Below the pieces are notes generated by a model that was not told the DNA's origin, ran no database searches, and worked only from the letters and a program-made list of their open reading frames with translations. From positions 45,387-109,386 of the forward strand of contig JAKQKB010000178.1 of assembly GCA_029560875.1 (NCBI GenBank): a stretch of 64,000 nucleotides of DNA, in the 5' to 3' direction. Source of the stretch: Bacteroidota bacterium. Lineage in GTDB: Bacteria > Bacteroidota > Bacteroidia > Bacteroidales > Tenuifilaceae. Below, one piece after another: positions 36,163 to 44,818 of this stretch. The stretch's first letter is position 1. Every line of letters starts with the position of its first letter. The translations under genes and the position numbers were made by a program.

Positions 36163-36663
36163 TTAGTTGCTGCTATTCTCTAGTTCTCTTAGTTTGTGGG
36201 TTTGGGCTAAATCGTTCGAAATGCGTTTTGCCTCTGACAAAGATAAGCTTCCTTCCACATAAATCAACACATTATCCTCGCCTCCCGAAACAAGCACAAA
36301 CTCAGTAATAGCATTTTTCTCCTGCTTGCAGTACACCACAAAATCTTGTCCTTTACTTTTAACGGTCATCAACTGTTCGTAGTTACTTTTATCAAGGTTA
36401 GGGATTATTTCCTTGTAAAAATTGATTTTACCGTTCAGGATTGAATCGTCAACAGTAAGTATTTTTACCGATGATATTGAGCAGTCTTCGTTCTTTTCGC
36501 CTTCGTTAAACATTAAATTTAGGAGATTACCAGAGAAATCGACCGTAGTAATTCCGTCTTTCCCTGCATAGGCGTTAAATACCTTTTCGATAGATGCTGG
36601 TTGCGCAAATAGGTTGATGTTAAGAACTAACCCAATAGCAATTAATGTAAGTCTTGTTTTCAT
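36163..36663 (-). CDS. DUF4252 family secreted protein (first copy)
   Basis: A 166-residue DUF4252 protein with signal peptide (about 1-21, ending Phe-Ala-Gln) and the same domain layout as the copy at 34637 (VFNAYAGKDGITTVDFSGN; VKILTVDDSILN; FVLVSGGEDNVLIYVEGS). It is the promoter-proximal gene of the operon, and it abuts the sigma gene. Two DUF4252 proteins flanking the sigma/anti-sigma pair suggest an envelope sensing or autoregulated output. No clear -7 box is seen upstream. Confidence 0.88.
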   Translation of the reverse strand: MKTRLTLIAIGLVLNINLFAQPASIEKVFNAYAGKDGITTVDFSGNLLNLMFNEGEKNEDCSISSVKILTVDDSILNGKINFYKEIIPNLDKSNYEQLMTVKSKGQDFVVYCKQEKNAITEFVLVSGGEDNVLIYVEGSLSLSEAKRISNDLAQTHKLRELENSSN

Positions 36664-36965
36664 AGCAATAATTTTTAGTTAATGTTTTTTTTGATTTGTT
36701 TACATCTTAATGACGAAACAAGTCGAAAAACATTAAAAGGAAATATTGATTTTTTGTCAATATGTTAACAGTGAATGGTTTATCTTGAAAGAAATAAAAA
36801 GAGAATACATTAAATGCAGTTTTTGACCACAAAGTAACACAATGGATACACCAAGTTCACAAAGTTTTTAATACATAGTGTTCTTTGTGAAGTACTTTAA
36901 GCCCATTGTGGTTTATCTTTTTTATACAACATTATATTGGAGGTTAACAAAGTTCGAATTAATTC
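36664..36965. repeat. 302-base intergenic region with a degenerate palindromic element
   Basis: No gene is seen. The part at 36826-36912 is an imperfect inverted repeat: the left end ACCACAAAGTAACACAATGG pairs loosely with the right end CCATTGTGGTT, and inner CACAAAG / CTTTGTG blocks also pair. It resembles degenerate ACCACAAAG-type palindromes found scattered between genes in many bacteria. Confidence 0.5.
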
Positions 36966-38210
36966 TTAAATCAACTCACGTAACTTAAACTTCATCTTAA
37001 TTGTTTGGCCATTTCTTAAAACTGTCATTTTAATTGTTTTACCCTCTTTACTTTTTAAAATATTAGAGATGTCTGATATTTTCAATGTATTTGCAGAGGT
37101 GCCATTTATTGATTTAATCTCATCGTTTACCATTAATCCGCACTCCGATGCTGGGGTGTTACTTCCAACTGATAGGACTTTGTAAAAGGGTAAACCCTCA
37201 ACTATAGGGCCTATCTCAATTCCTGACATATCGTAGCGGAAAGGGTCGTCAAAATTCGAATTCTTTCTGAGTATTATTTGTTGATTGTGGTAATCAATTA
37301 CGACGTTAAATCGTCTAAATATTTCCGCACCAACGCTTCCATTTCTGCCATTATCGGTTATAGCGTCGCGAATAGCATTGGAATCGGGGAATGCAGTAAT
37401 CACATTGCTGAACTCGAATTTTCCTATTCTAAATTTTTCAACCCTTGAAATTTCACCTGAAAGATTTCCGTTTAGCCCTTGTCCTAGTACTTCTTGTCTA
37501 TGCACAGTGCTTGGTTTAATGTTTGAGTTGGTATAAGGGTCGAGCCATAATGCAAAACTCATTCCTGTGTCGAATAGCAATTTAACAGGAATATCTACTC
37601 CGTTTATTGTAACCATTGCGGTTATATATGGCTTTCCATCAATCAATTCAATTGGGATAATGTCTGCGTCTTTATGAATTTTTCGTTTATACTTATTGGG
37701 ATTGTAAAAGTGAACGGTTTGTTTGGTATAATTTATTTCCACCACGAATTGTTCAAATATTGAGCGTCCAATCACACCATTTATAGGATGTCCAACACGT
37801 GCGGTTAAATCAATAACCTTATTAGGAACAACCAGTAACTCTTGTGCCTTACCCTCAATTTTCCCCATTGAGAGTTTGTTGTTTTTGGAAATCAAACCGT
37901 CAACGGATTCATCAGTTCCAAGACCTCTCAGTTTAACTTTTCGTGCTTGGTTTAGCGAAACAATGTATGGGTTTGAGATTTCAGTAATAATTGTACGTCC
38001 AGCACCGGTATCAAAAATAAGGTTAAGCGAGTCGGAGCCATTAATTGCGAATGTTAAAACCATTAGATGCGAAGCAAGTGTGAAATTTGCTTTGTAGGAA
38101 TCATTCTTGCTGTTTAGGTAGAACATCGTACTCTCGGGCTTTTCAGCTAGCACTCCCGCCGCTATCAAAACTCCGATTAGTGTGGAGATTATGGTGTGTA
38201 GCGTTCTCAT
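36966..38210 (-). CDS. Periplasmic retropepsin-like aspartyl protease with PDZ domain
   Basis: A 414-residue protein with a signal peptide (about 1-22), two tandem aspartyl-protease (gag-pre-like) domains and a C-terminal PDZ domain (about 330-410, ending with KEGKTIKMTVLRNGQ). Catalytic Asp-Thr-Gly motifs are at 67-69 (IFDTGAG) and 214-216 (LFDTGMS), so both lobes of a pepsin-like active site are in one chain. Such proteins are common in Bacteroidota and are thought to process periplasmic substrates. The ligand and regulation are unknown. Confidence 0.88.
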   Translation of the reverse strand: MRTLHTIISTLIGVLIAAGVLAEKPESTMFYLNSKNDSYKANFTLASHLMVLTFAINGSDSLNLIFDTGAGRTIITEISNPYIVSLNQARKVKLRGLGTDESVDGLISKNNKLSMGKIEGKAQELLVVPNKVIDLTARVGHPINGVIGRSIFEQFVVEINYTKQTVHFYNPNKYKRKIHKDADIIPIELIDGKPYITAMVTINGVDIPVKLLFDTGMSFALWLDPYTNSNIKPSTVHRQEVLGQGLNGNLSGEISRVEKFRIGKFEFSNVITAFPDSNAIRDAITDNGRNGSVGAEIFRRFNVVIDYHNQQIILRKNSNFDDPFRYDMSGIEIGPIVEGLPFYKVLSVGSNTPASECGLMVNDEIKSINGTSANTLKISDISNILKSKEGKTIKMTVLRNGQTIKMKFKLRELI

Positions 38211-38372
38211 GGCAGTGGTTTTTAGGTTTTTACCTTTCGGTATCTCTGCTTTTATACATAAGATACCTAACCACTATGGCTACCCTATGAAATTAGGTGA
38301 AATGTTTATGATAAAAAACTCTATTAAGGTATTGTTTTCAACTTGGCAATTGTAAAAAAATATTTTTAGAAA

Positions 38373-38401
38373 TTGGATTTTGTTATTTTCTTTTAATTTT
38401 G
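38373..38401 (+). promoter_or_regulatory. Bacteroidota-type promoter ahead of the YgiB/YgiC-like cassette
   Basis: TTG at 38373-38375, 18 bases, TAATTTTG at 38394-38401. It is downstream of the in-frame ATG at 38380, which argues that translation starts at the GTG at 38443. Confidence 0.55.
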
Positions 38402-38442
38402 TGCGAACTCAAAATATTTATAATCATTTTAAAATTAAAATA

Positions 38443-38757
38443 GTGAAAATACTGTCTTTTTCGTTAACCGCATTCATCGGAATTTTGCTTTTGTCATGTA
38501 AGTCTGATATAGTAAAAGAAATATCAAAAGATAGATCAATTGAGACTTCGATTAGTATAGATCATTTAGACATTAATAGAGATATTATTAAGACTACTCA
38601 TAATGTTTGGGTGAAAGGCACTCTTGTAAAAAAGATTGTATACACCGATACTATTCCAGCATTAGGCAGGATTTCCCAAGAGGCTGAAAATAATCAGGGC
38701 GAAACAAGAATTGTATCTGTTCCAAAAGAATATGAGGTGTATATAACCGTTAAGTAG
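38443..38757 (+). CDS. Small lipoprotein of unknown function
   Basis: A 104-residue lipoprotein with GTG start at 38443, giving a clean signal (hydrophobic 4-17) and lipobox Leu-Leu-Ser-Cys19. An in-frame ATG at 38380 would start before the promoter and add a non-signal tail. The mature part is charged and rich in Thr, Ile and Val. The next gene begins 4 bases after the stop, so this is the first gene of the cassette with the YgiB-like and YgiC-like proteins. Confidence 0.6.
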   Translation: MKILSFSLTAFIGILLLSCKSDIVKEISKDRSIETSISIDHLDINRDIIKTTHNVWVKGTLVKKIVYTDTIPALGRISQEAENNQGETRIVSVPKEYEVYITVK

Positions 38758-38761
38758 CATT

Positions 38762-39082
38762 ATGAAAAAATCACGAATTATTCCTCTTGTTTTAGTTGCT
38801 GCCACTATATCATCTTGCTCTAATAAAAAAAACACCCCTAATAGGATGGTGTATATGCGTTCCGATAGTACTGCAAAATATAGTCCAGCAAGAAGTTCTG
38901 CAATACATGGGGGTGGGTTTTATGCATTTAGGCCCTATGGTATTTACACTCCAAGTGGCTATCAGCGCACAGGCTATTATTCATCGGGCATTCATGAAAG
39001 TTCAAACTACGGAACGAATCCAGCAAAGAGTTCTGTAACTCGCGGAGGTTTTGGACGTAGTGGTTTTCATGTGTCATCATAA
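38762..39082 (+). CDS. Small Gly/Ser/Tyr-rich lipoprotein, YgiB-like (by context)
   Basis: A 106-residue lipoprotein with lipobox Ile-Ser-Ser-Cys19 and a low-complexity C-terminus rich in Ser, Gly, Tyr and Arg that ends in a GGFGRSGFH pattern. This matches the style of the E. coli YgiB/YjfM (DUF1190) lipoproteins, which lie next to ygiC/yjfC-type ligases. The assignment is contextual: the domain is too short and divergent to be certain. The following gene is the YgiC-like ligase, 11 bases away. Confidence 0.55.
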   Translation: MKKSRIIPLVLVAATISSCSNKKNTPNRMVYMRSDSTAKYSPARSSAIHGGGFYAFRPYGIYTPSGYQRTGYYSSGIHESSNYGTNPAKSSVTRGGFGRSGFHVSS

Positions 39083-39093
39083 AAACATTGTAG

Positions 39094-40236
39094 ATGAGAA
39101 GACATATAATTTTACCCCGTTCAAATTGGCAGGAAAAGGTTGAAAGTATTGGGTTTAAGTTTCATTCATCAGATGCTACATACTGGGATGAGTCAGTTTA
39201 CTATGAGTTTACAATGGATGAAATAGAAACCATCGAAAAGGCTACATCTGAACTTTGGGACATGTGTCTTATTGCGGTGCAGTATGTGATTGACCATAAT
39301 CTCTATAATCTTTTCCATATTCCAGAATGGTTTGTTCCTCACATTGAATCTACCTGGAACAACGATGCTCCATCAATATACGGTCGTTTTGATTTTTCAT
39401 TTAACAATGGTGTTCCTAAATTACTAGAATTTAATGCCGATACCCCTACTTCTCTTTTTGAATCATCGGTAGTGCAGTGGTACTGGTTGCAAGATTTCGA
39501 TAAAAGCAAAGATCAGTTTAACTCAATTCACGAAAAATTAGTTGAATACTGGAAACACCTCAAAGATTATCTATATAACGATACGCTTTACTTTACTACC
39601 ATTAAGGATACCCTTGAGGATTTTACGACTACAGAATATCTCCGCGACTGCGCCATTCAAGCAGGATTAAATACTAAGTATATCTATATTGATGAAATTG
39701 GCTGGGACAATGAAAGTAATGTGTTTGTTGATTTAGAAAATAAAACCATACGCAATATTTTTAAACTATATCCTTATGAATGGCTAGTTAATGAAGAATT
39801 TGGAAAGAATATTACAATTGATAGAAACAATACACATTGGATTGAACCAAGTTGGAAAATGCTCCTATCAAACAAAGCCATACTGCCAATTCTATGGCAA
39901 TTAAATAAAGGCCATAAAAATTTGCTAGAGTGCTATTTTGAGAAAGATAAGAATCGCATTGGATTTAACTATGTTAAAAAGCCAATTTTATCAAGAGAAG
40001 GAGCGAATATTCAAATAGTTAAGCATGGAAACATTATTCAAGAGTCGGCAGGTGAATACGGTGATGAAGGCTTTATTTATCAGGAACTATCCATACTTCC
40101 TGAATTCAGCAATAACTATGCATTAATTGGGAGTTGGATTGTTGGACAGGAACCTGCAGGTATTGGAATCCGTGAGAGTAAAGATTTAATTACAGGAAAT
40201 TTAAGCAGGTTTGTACCTCATTTAATTTATAGATAA
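39094..40236 (+). CDS. Glutathionylspermidine synthase-like ATP-grasp ligase (YgiC/YjfC family)
   Basis: A 380-residue ATP-grasp ligase of the GSP_synth family. Features are the FDFSFNNGVPKLLEFNADTPTSLFE segment (the substrate and ATP region), a Lys-rich SREGANIQI loop and a C-terminal YEYIGSWIV-type strand. Classical GspS has a second amidase domain, but this protein has only the ligase, as in YgiC/YjfC, whose substrate is unknown. It forms a three-gene set with two small lipoproteins (38443, 38762). Confidence 0.82.
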   Translation: MRRHIILPRSNWQEKVESIGFKFHSSDATYWDESVYYEFTMDEIETIEKATSELWDMCLIAVQYVIDHNLYNLFHIPEWFVPHIESTWNNDAPSIYGRFDFSFNNGVPKLLEFNADTPTSLFESSVVQWYWLQDFDKSKDQFNSIHEKLVEYWKHLKDYLYNDTLYFTTIKDTLEDFTTTEYLRDCAIQAGLNTKYIYIDEIGWDNESNVFVDLENKTIRNIFKLYPYEWLVNEEFGKNITIDRNNTHWIEPSWKMLLSNKAILPILWQLNKGHKNLLECYFEKDKNRIGFNYVKKPILSREGANIQIVKHGNIIQESAGEYGDEGFIYQELSILPEFSNNYALIGSWIVGQEPAGIGIRESKDLITGNLSRFVPHLIYR

Positions 40237-40454
40237 TTCAGGCAGTCTTAGAAGAAAATAATAGAATGATTTGTAGAAGTGCCTATCTTATTCCATTTTA
40301 CAATGTAAAACGATAGTGTATTAGATAAATCTTGCTTGTACTCATAAAACAAACTCAACCACATCTTATGAGCCAATTAGGGGTGGTATAATTACAAATG
40401 CACCCCAAATAGGTAAAAAAGATTGAGCAATGACAACATATTTCCAATTATGAA

Positions 40455-40565
40455 ATGGAATGTAGCAAGATTTGCGGCAAACAATTTGAATTCGTTGAGG
40501 AGCATTCCGAGTTTATTAAGAGCGGAGGCTGCCAAAAATTAATTGAAACACTAGGTTGTAGGTAA
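40455..40565 (+). CDS. Possible 36-residue Cys-rich small ORF
   Basis: In a 360-base gap between the ligase and RsgA terminators lies a small reading frame from ATG 40455 to TAA 40563. Its 36 residues include four Cys (positions 3, 7, 26 and 35), a His and a Gly-Gly pair, a pattern like a small zinc-binding domain. It could equally be the tail of a decayed gene. Upstream in frame a TGA falls before position 40434. No other gene is seen in the remainder of the gap. Confidence 0.3.
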   Translation: MECSKICGKQFEFVEEHSEFIKSGGCQKLIETLGCR

Positions 40566-40590
40566 AAAAAAGCGAGGATTTCCTCGCTTT
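40566..40590 (-). terminator. Intrinsic terminator of rsgA
   Basis: A perfect 10-bp stem (40569-40578 with 40581-40590) with a 2-base loop as written (likely 4 in practice), followed by eight T on the minus strand just past the rsgA stop at 40597. Confidence 0.85.
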
Positions 40591-40596
40591 AAAGTT

Positions 40597-41664
40597 TTAC
40601 AAATCGTTCCGTTTCATATCCTTCTTATAGTTTTTCAGAATCTTTCCAAACATTTTTTCTTTGCGTTTCTTCTCCGTTTGGCTGGTTTCGAAGAAAGTGC
40701 GTTCTCGCACCATTTTCAGGTAATTCTCGTACGATGCTCGGTCGATTTCGCCATTTTCAACGGCCTCAATTACTGCACAACCAGCCTCGTGTGTGTGCTG
40801 GCAATCGGCGTACTTACAGTCTGAAGCGTATTTTAGGATATCATCAAAGGTGATTTCAAGACCATTAGCAGAATCGGCTATCCCAACCTCTCGCATACCA
40901 GGATTGTCAATTAGTACACCACCATTCTCGAGCAGAATTAACTCCCGGTGAGTAGTTATGTGCTTCCCACGATTGCTTGTCTCACTAATTGAATCGGTAC
41001 GCATAATCTCTTTTCCAGTAAGAGAATTGATTAACGTTGATTTTCCAACACCCGATGAGCCCATTAAACAGTATGTTTTGCCTCTCTCAATTAACTCTTT
41101 TACTTTATCAACACCAATGTTGGTGTAATTACTAATGGCTATAATTTTGGTATGTTTAACACGATGCTCAATTCTATCAGTAATTTCATTAAGTGTTGCA
41201 CTATCAATCAAATCAACCTTTGTTAAAATAATAATTGGGTTAACCTTTGATGTGTTACAAATAGTAAGGTATCGCTCAATTCTGTTGATGTTAAAATCCC
41301 TATCAACTGCCTGCACAATAAACGCATAATCAATATTGGTTGCTATAATCTGTGTTTCGCCATATTTTCCTATGGCATTCCTTTCTACAGTTGTTTTGCG
41401 AGGGAGAATTGCGTGAATAAGTAGTTTGTCCTTATCATATTCGCTAACAGCAACCCAATCGCCTACAGCAGGGAAATCGGTACGACTATTTGCAGTAAAC
41501 CTAATATTGCCAATTATTTCTGCATCAAAATCACCATTAACTGTTCTTACCTCATATCGTTCCTTATGTTCGGCAATAACCCTCCCTATATCAAACTGAG
41601 AAAGATTATTTTCTTTTCTGTAGGTTTCAATTTCAATATTATATCCCAATTCTTCCAGTTGCAT
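40597..41664 (-). CDS. rsgA: Ribosome small-subunit GTPase A
   Basis: A 355-residue RsgA/YjeQ: an OB-fold domain, a circularly permuted GTPase and a zinc-binding C-terminus. The G1 loop GSSGVGKST is visible at about 202-210, the G3 region reads DNPGMRE, and Cys-Cys-His-Cys zinc ligands appear in the CKYADCQHTHEAGC segment (about 286-299). It matures the 30S subunit. The length is slightly longer than the usual (about 290-350). A good promoter lies at 41682-41711, and the gene ends at the terminator 40566. Confidence 0.95.
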   Translation of the reverse strand: MQLEELGYNIEIETYRKENNLSQFDIGRVIAEHKERYEVRTVNGDFDAEIIGNIRFTANSRTDFPAVGDWVAVSEYDKDKLLIHAILPRKTTVERNAIGKYGETQIIATNIDYAFIVQAVDRDFNINRIERYLTICNTSKVNPIIILTKVDLIDSATLNEITDRIEHRVKHTKIIAISNYTNIGVDKVKELIERGKTYCLMGSSGVGKSTLINSLTGKEIMRTDSISETSNRGKHITTHRELILLENGGVLIDNPGMREVGIADSANGLEITFDDILKYASDCKYADCQHTHEAGCAVIEAVENGEIDRASYENYLKMVRERTFFETSQTEKKRKEKMFGKILKNYKKDMKRNDL

Positions 41665-41681
41665 TTTTTTATTTTTTGTAA

Positions 41682-41711
41682 CAAAGTTACTGTTTTGTTG
41701 ATTATCAGCAA
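41682..41711 (-). promoter_or_regulatory. Bacteroidota-type promoter for rsgA
   Basis: On the gene strand: TTG, 19 bases, TAACTTTG; both boxes and spacing fit. It lies 18 bases before the start codon. Confidence 0.65.
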
Positions 41712-41728
41712 TCTGTTAAAAATAAAAT

Positions 41729-41755
41729 AACCCCGCAACTATTTATTGCGGGGTT
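41729..41755 (-). terminator. Intrinsic terminator after the HmuY-like gene
   Basis: A perfect 10-bp GC-rich stem (41729-41738 with 41746-41755) with a 7-base loop, followed on the minus strand by a T-rich stretch. It closes the hmuY/hmuR transcript. Confidence 0.8.
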
Positions 41756-41776
41756 GTTTCTGGTGTAAATGAAAGT

Positions 41777-42379
41777 TTAGAATTGTCTACTTCCGCTTGC
41801 CTGATAAACGTACTTCATTGTAATATGCCCACTTTGGCTTTGTTTATTGAAGTAGTTTGTCAGCCAAATTTTCGCATACTTACCCTTTGCTGTTCTTATA
41901 ACATAAATATTATCGCTATAGTTATAGGTTGGAGGTGCAGTGTTGCTTGTGGTTATAGTCATCCACTTGCTTACCAATGTGTCGCCAGGAGCGGTTACGT
42001 AAACTGGAGGCATAGTGTACGATTCTAGTATATTGATAGTAGTGTTGAGCGAGTATCTATCGGCTGGAGCTTCGGTAACAGAATTGAAGTTGATTTTACC
42101 CATATTGTATGAGCCACCTTGACCAGGGCCGGCTTGACCGCAGTTTACCCTTACATCGGAACGATGAAACGCAATGTCCCAATCGGTTGAGGTAGTGTAG
42201 TTGGTTATGTTTACAACGGTGTCCTCATCGAATGAGAAGTAGGTCCAAGCATTGTACGCCGATGCATTTATTTCTATAACTTTTCCACTTTTGGGTGATG
42301 TTTCATCCTTTTCACAGGAAATTAAAAATGTGACTGCTGCCAATGCAAACGCTGTGAATAGTGTTGTTTTCTTAATCAT
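41777..42379 (-). CDS. HmuY family lipoprotein (heme-binding)
   Basis: A 200-residue lipoprotein (lipobox Leu-Ile-Ser-Cys22) with the HmuY fold signature: NAWTYFSFDEDTVV, TDWDIAFHRSDVRVN, and KGKYAKIW followed by KYVYQ. In Porphyromonas HmuY captures heme at the surface and passes it to the receptor HmuR. Here the gene lies 35 bases downstream of a TonB-dependent receptor on the same strand, reproducing the hmuR-hmuY pair with reversed order. Whether heme is the ligand is inferred. Confidence 0.85.
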   Translation of the reverse strand: MIKKTTLFTAFALAAVTFLISCEKDETSPKSGKVIEINASAYNAWTYFSFDEDTVVNITNYTTSTDWDIAFHRSDVRVNCGQAGPGQGGSYNMGKINFNSVTEAPADRYSLNTTINILESYTMPPVYVTAPGDTLVSKWMTITTSNTAPPTYNYSDNIYVIRTAKGKYAKIWLTNYFNKQSQSGHITMKYVYQASGSRQF

Positions 42380-42414
42380 AGTTAAGTTGTTTTAAGTGAT
42401 TATTTGTGTTGTAT

Positions 42415-44664
42415 TTAGAAATCATAACCTATAGCAATAAAAAAGCGTTGTCCAACGGTTGGAGTTGTATAAAAACTATGAATTGGAGCAACGTAGCTGA
42501 ACAGATTCTTTACACCAATGCTAAGCGAATAATTCCTTTTAAATCGCTGGTTAATGTTAATGTTCACTAATGAGTAATTAGGATATTCCATTATGTAGAA
42601 GTTATTGTTATCTATATCCAATTCGCGCACCTTCTTTTTCCCAATAAACTTCAGGGCGATATTTGCATTTAACTCATACCAACCCTTTGTTAAGTTATAG
42701 TCCAGCTGGGCTGTCAGATTGTGTGGACTAGTCGTAGATAGCAGCGTAATGCTTTCGTCCTCGGGTATATGGGTGTAAGCGTAGCCCCCTTTAACCTGTA
42801 AAGACTTAAGTATTTTCCAGCGGGCAAGGAGTTCTGCGTTAAACACACTGTATTCGTAACCATTTTTGTAATGGTACTCCGTTTGATTTGCAGTCCATAT
42901 ACCCCCAATTTTATTTTTGATACTATTATATGAGAGTGAACCCGTTATGCTTAAACGCTTACTGATGTTTACGTACTCGGTTGATAAAGCAAAATAGTTG
43001 CTAGTTTCGGCCTTTAGATTTTTGTCGCCATAAATTGTAAATAATGTTAGATGTTGCCAGTTCATATAAAGTTCCTTAAGTGTTGGCGACCTAAATCCAC
43101 GCGCATACGATACTCTGTAGTTGAAATCGCCATTGCTTACTTTAATGGTTAGCGAAGGTGATAAATGCAGACTATGGGCTGAGTGATAACCGCTTCGCAA
43201 CCCACCAACTATTGTTGTTTTGGAATTTACTGAGTATTCATCCTGAATAATTATTACTGCATCGTTAACTGAGTGAGTTTCTTGTGCCGATGAAAACCTG
43301 TCGCTTTTTAATATTTCATTGAATATTTCAGCGCCAAACAGTAACTTGTGATTTGTATATTGTTCGTTGGAATATGTAGCCCTAAAATGATTAAAGATGT
43401 TGCCATAGCTCTTCTCCTTGACTTCGTCTATCTCATTAAATAAATATTTATTGTAAACATCGTGGTTGAACGATATTTTGACAGTGTTTCTTTGGCCTAA
43501 ATTACGTTCCAGAAAACCTCCTGCAGTGTAGTTAGTATAAATGTTATGCTTGTTGTCACGCTCAAAATCAAACTCCTCGTGGTTATAGAAATTACCCCTC
43601 AGTTCCCCGCTCCAATTTTTAGTGTTAAAGCCTGTTTTATTGGAAAAAGCATAATCAGCAAAGCCAAAAATATTGGTTGAAGTAGTGCTGATGCCCTCGT
43701 TAGCAGTTGAATCAAGCTCAGGGTAGTACTTCACAGTCTCCTTGGTGTTGAATAGCTTGTAAGCATCGCGACATTTGTAACCAAAGTAAGTTTGGGAGTA
43801 AACAGAATTCATTTTAAACCCAACCGAGATATCGGAGTTTATGTTTTGTCTATCCCAGTTTCGCAGAAATTTTCTCATATATTGCTCGTCGTGCAACTCA
43901 ATTTCAGCATCGGATGTGTTTTTCTGATTAGGTTCGGCATACCTAAAACTTGCTGAGACCTCGAACTTTTTACTAGGCTTTTTGGTGATAATATTTATTA
44001 CACTACCAATGGCGTTTGAGCCATATAGCGCAGAGCTGGCCCCTTTCACAATTTCAACCTGTTCAATGTTGGCTGCATTAATCCTCGAAAAGTCAACATT
44101 TCCATCATTCTCACCTGCCATTCGCTCACCATCAATAAGCACCAAGGTGTATTTACCCTCCAACCCTTGCGACGATAAGGCTGCACCATAACCGTGCAAA
44201 TTCATCTCAACGCTTGGGATTTCCATCTCAAGAATATCATTGACTGTTGTTGCCTTAATGCCCGAAATATCTTTCCGACTTACCAGTTGAGTAAGCACAG
44301 GAGTTTCTTTCAAACTTCGAGGAGTGCGTGTGCCAGTAACCGTAACCTGCTCTAGATTTAGTATATCTTCCTCAAGGTAAATTGTAACTAGGTTAGATGT
44401 TGAAATCGTATCGGTGTAAGTTTTATACCCTATACACGATGCGGTAATAGTTATAATGCCCTCCGTCGATGCTAGCGTAGCAATACCCTTACTGTTGGTT
44501 GTTGCGCCTCCTTTGCTCTTGTTTATTGCACTTTTCCATTGAATATTTACATTGGGAACTCCCTGCTTGGTATATGAATCCTTTACTTCTATTGTTTGTG
44601 AATGCAACTTTAATGAAAAGGCAATGCAAATGCTTGTAAGTATTATTAACTTCAAGTAATTCAT
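42415..44664 (-). CDS. TonB-dependent receptor, HmuR-like
   Basis: A 749-residue outer-membrane receptor with signal peptide (1-22), a CarboxypepD_reg-like domain (about 22-105), a TonB plug (about 115-230, with TGTRTPRSLKETPV near the start) and a barrel ending in GYDF. The barrel segment SYARGFRSPTLKELY resembles the FRSP/NPDL-type heme-receptor box. It precedes an HmuY-type lipoprotein by 35 bases, so heme or a related porphyrin is the likely ligand. Confidence 0.9.
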   Translation of the reverse strand: MNYLKLIILTSICIAFSLKLHSQTIEVKDSYTKQGVPNVNIQWKSAINKSKGGATTNSKGIATLASTEGIITITASCIGYKTYTDTISTSNLVTIYLEEDILNLEQVTVTGTRTPRSLKETPVLTQLVSRKDISGIKATTVNDILEMEIPSVEMNLHGYGAALSSQGLEGKYTLVLIDGERMAGENDGNVDFSRINAANIEQVEIVKGASSALYGSNAIGSVINIITKKPSKKFEVSASFRYAEPNQKNTSDAEIELHDEQYMRKFLRNWDRQNINSDISVGFKMNSVYSQTYFGYKCRDAYKLFNTKETVKYYPELDSTANEGISTTSTNIFGFADYAFSNKTGFNTKNWSGELRGNFYNHEEFDFERDNKHNIYTNYTAGGFLERNLGQRNTVKISFNHDVYNKYLFNEIDEVKEKSYGNIFNHFRATYSNEQYTNHKLLFGAEIFNEILKSDRFSSAQETHSVNDAVIIIQDEYSVNSKTTIVGGLRSGYHSAHSLHLSPSLTIKVSNGDFNYRVSYARGFRSPTLKELYMNWQHLTLFTIYGDKNLKAETSNYFALSTEYVNISKRLSITGSLSYNSIKNKIGGIWTANQTEYHYKNGYEYSVFNAELLARWKILKSLQVKGGYAYTHIPEDESITLLSTTSPHNLTAQLDYNLTKGWYELNANIALKFIGKKKVRELDIDNNNFYIMEYPNYSLVNININQRFKRNYSLSIGVKNLFSYVAPIHSFYTTPTVGQRFFIAIGYDF

Positions 44665-44751
44665 TTTGAATTAAATAATTGCTAAAAAAGATTTTTTTGT
44701 TTTGTTAGATAGATGTGTGGATATGATTACTAATATTTAGCAAGCATCCAT

Positions 44752-44784
44752 AACCCCTCAAGGGTTCAAAACCCTTGAGGGGTT
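44752..44784. repeat. Perfect palindrome, terminator-like
   Basis: Two identical 15-base arms (44752-44766 with 44770-44784) with a 3-base loop form a strong hairpin between the hypothetical gene at 44819 and the receptor. There is no T-run. The arms share their inner sequence with the palindrome at 5954-5987. Confidence 0.7.
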
Positions 44785-44818
44785 CTAAATATCAAACTAA
44801 CTGAAAAGTAGTTTTGTA

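Noticed and set aside
38380..38442. ATG start at 38380 for the small lipoprotein
   Set aside because: It lies ahead of the -7 box at 38394 and breaks the signal peptide. The GTG at 38443 fits.
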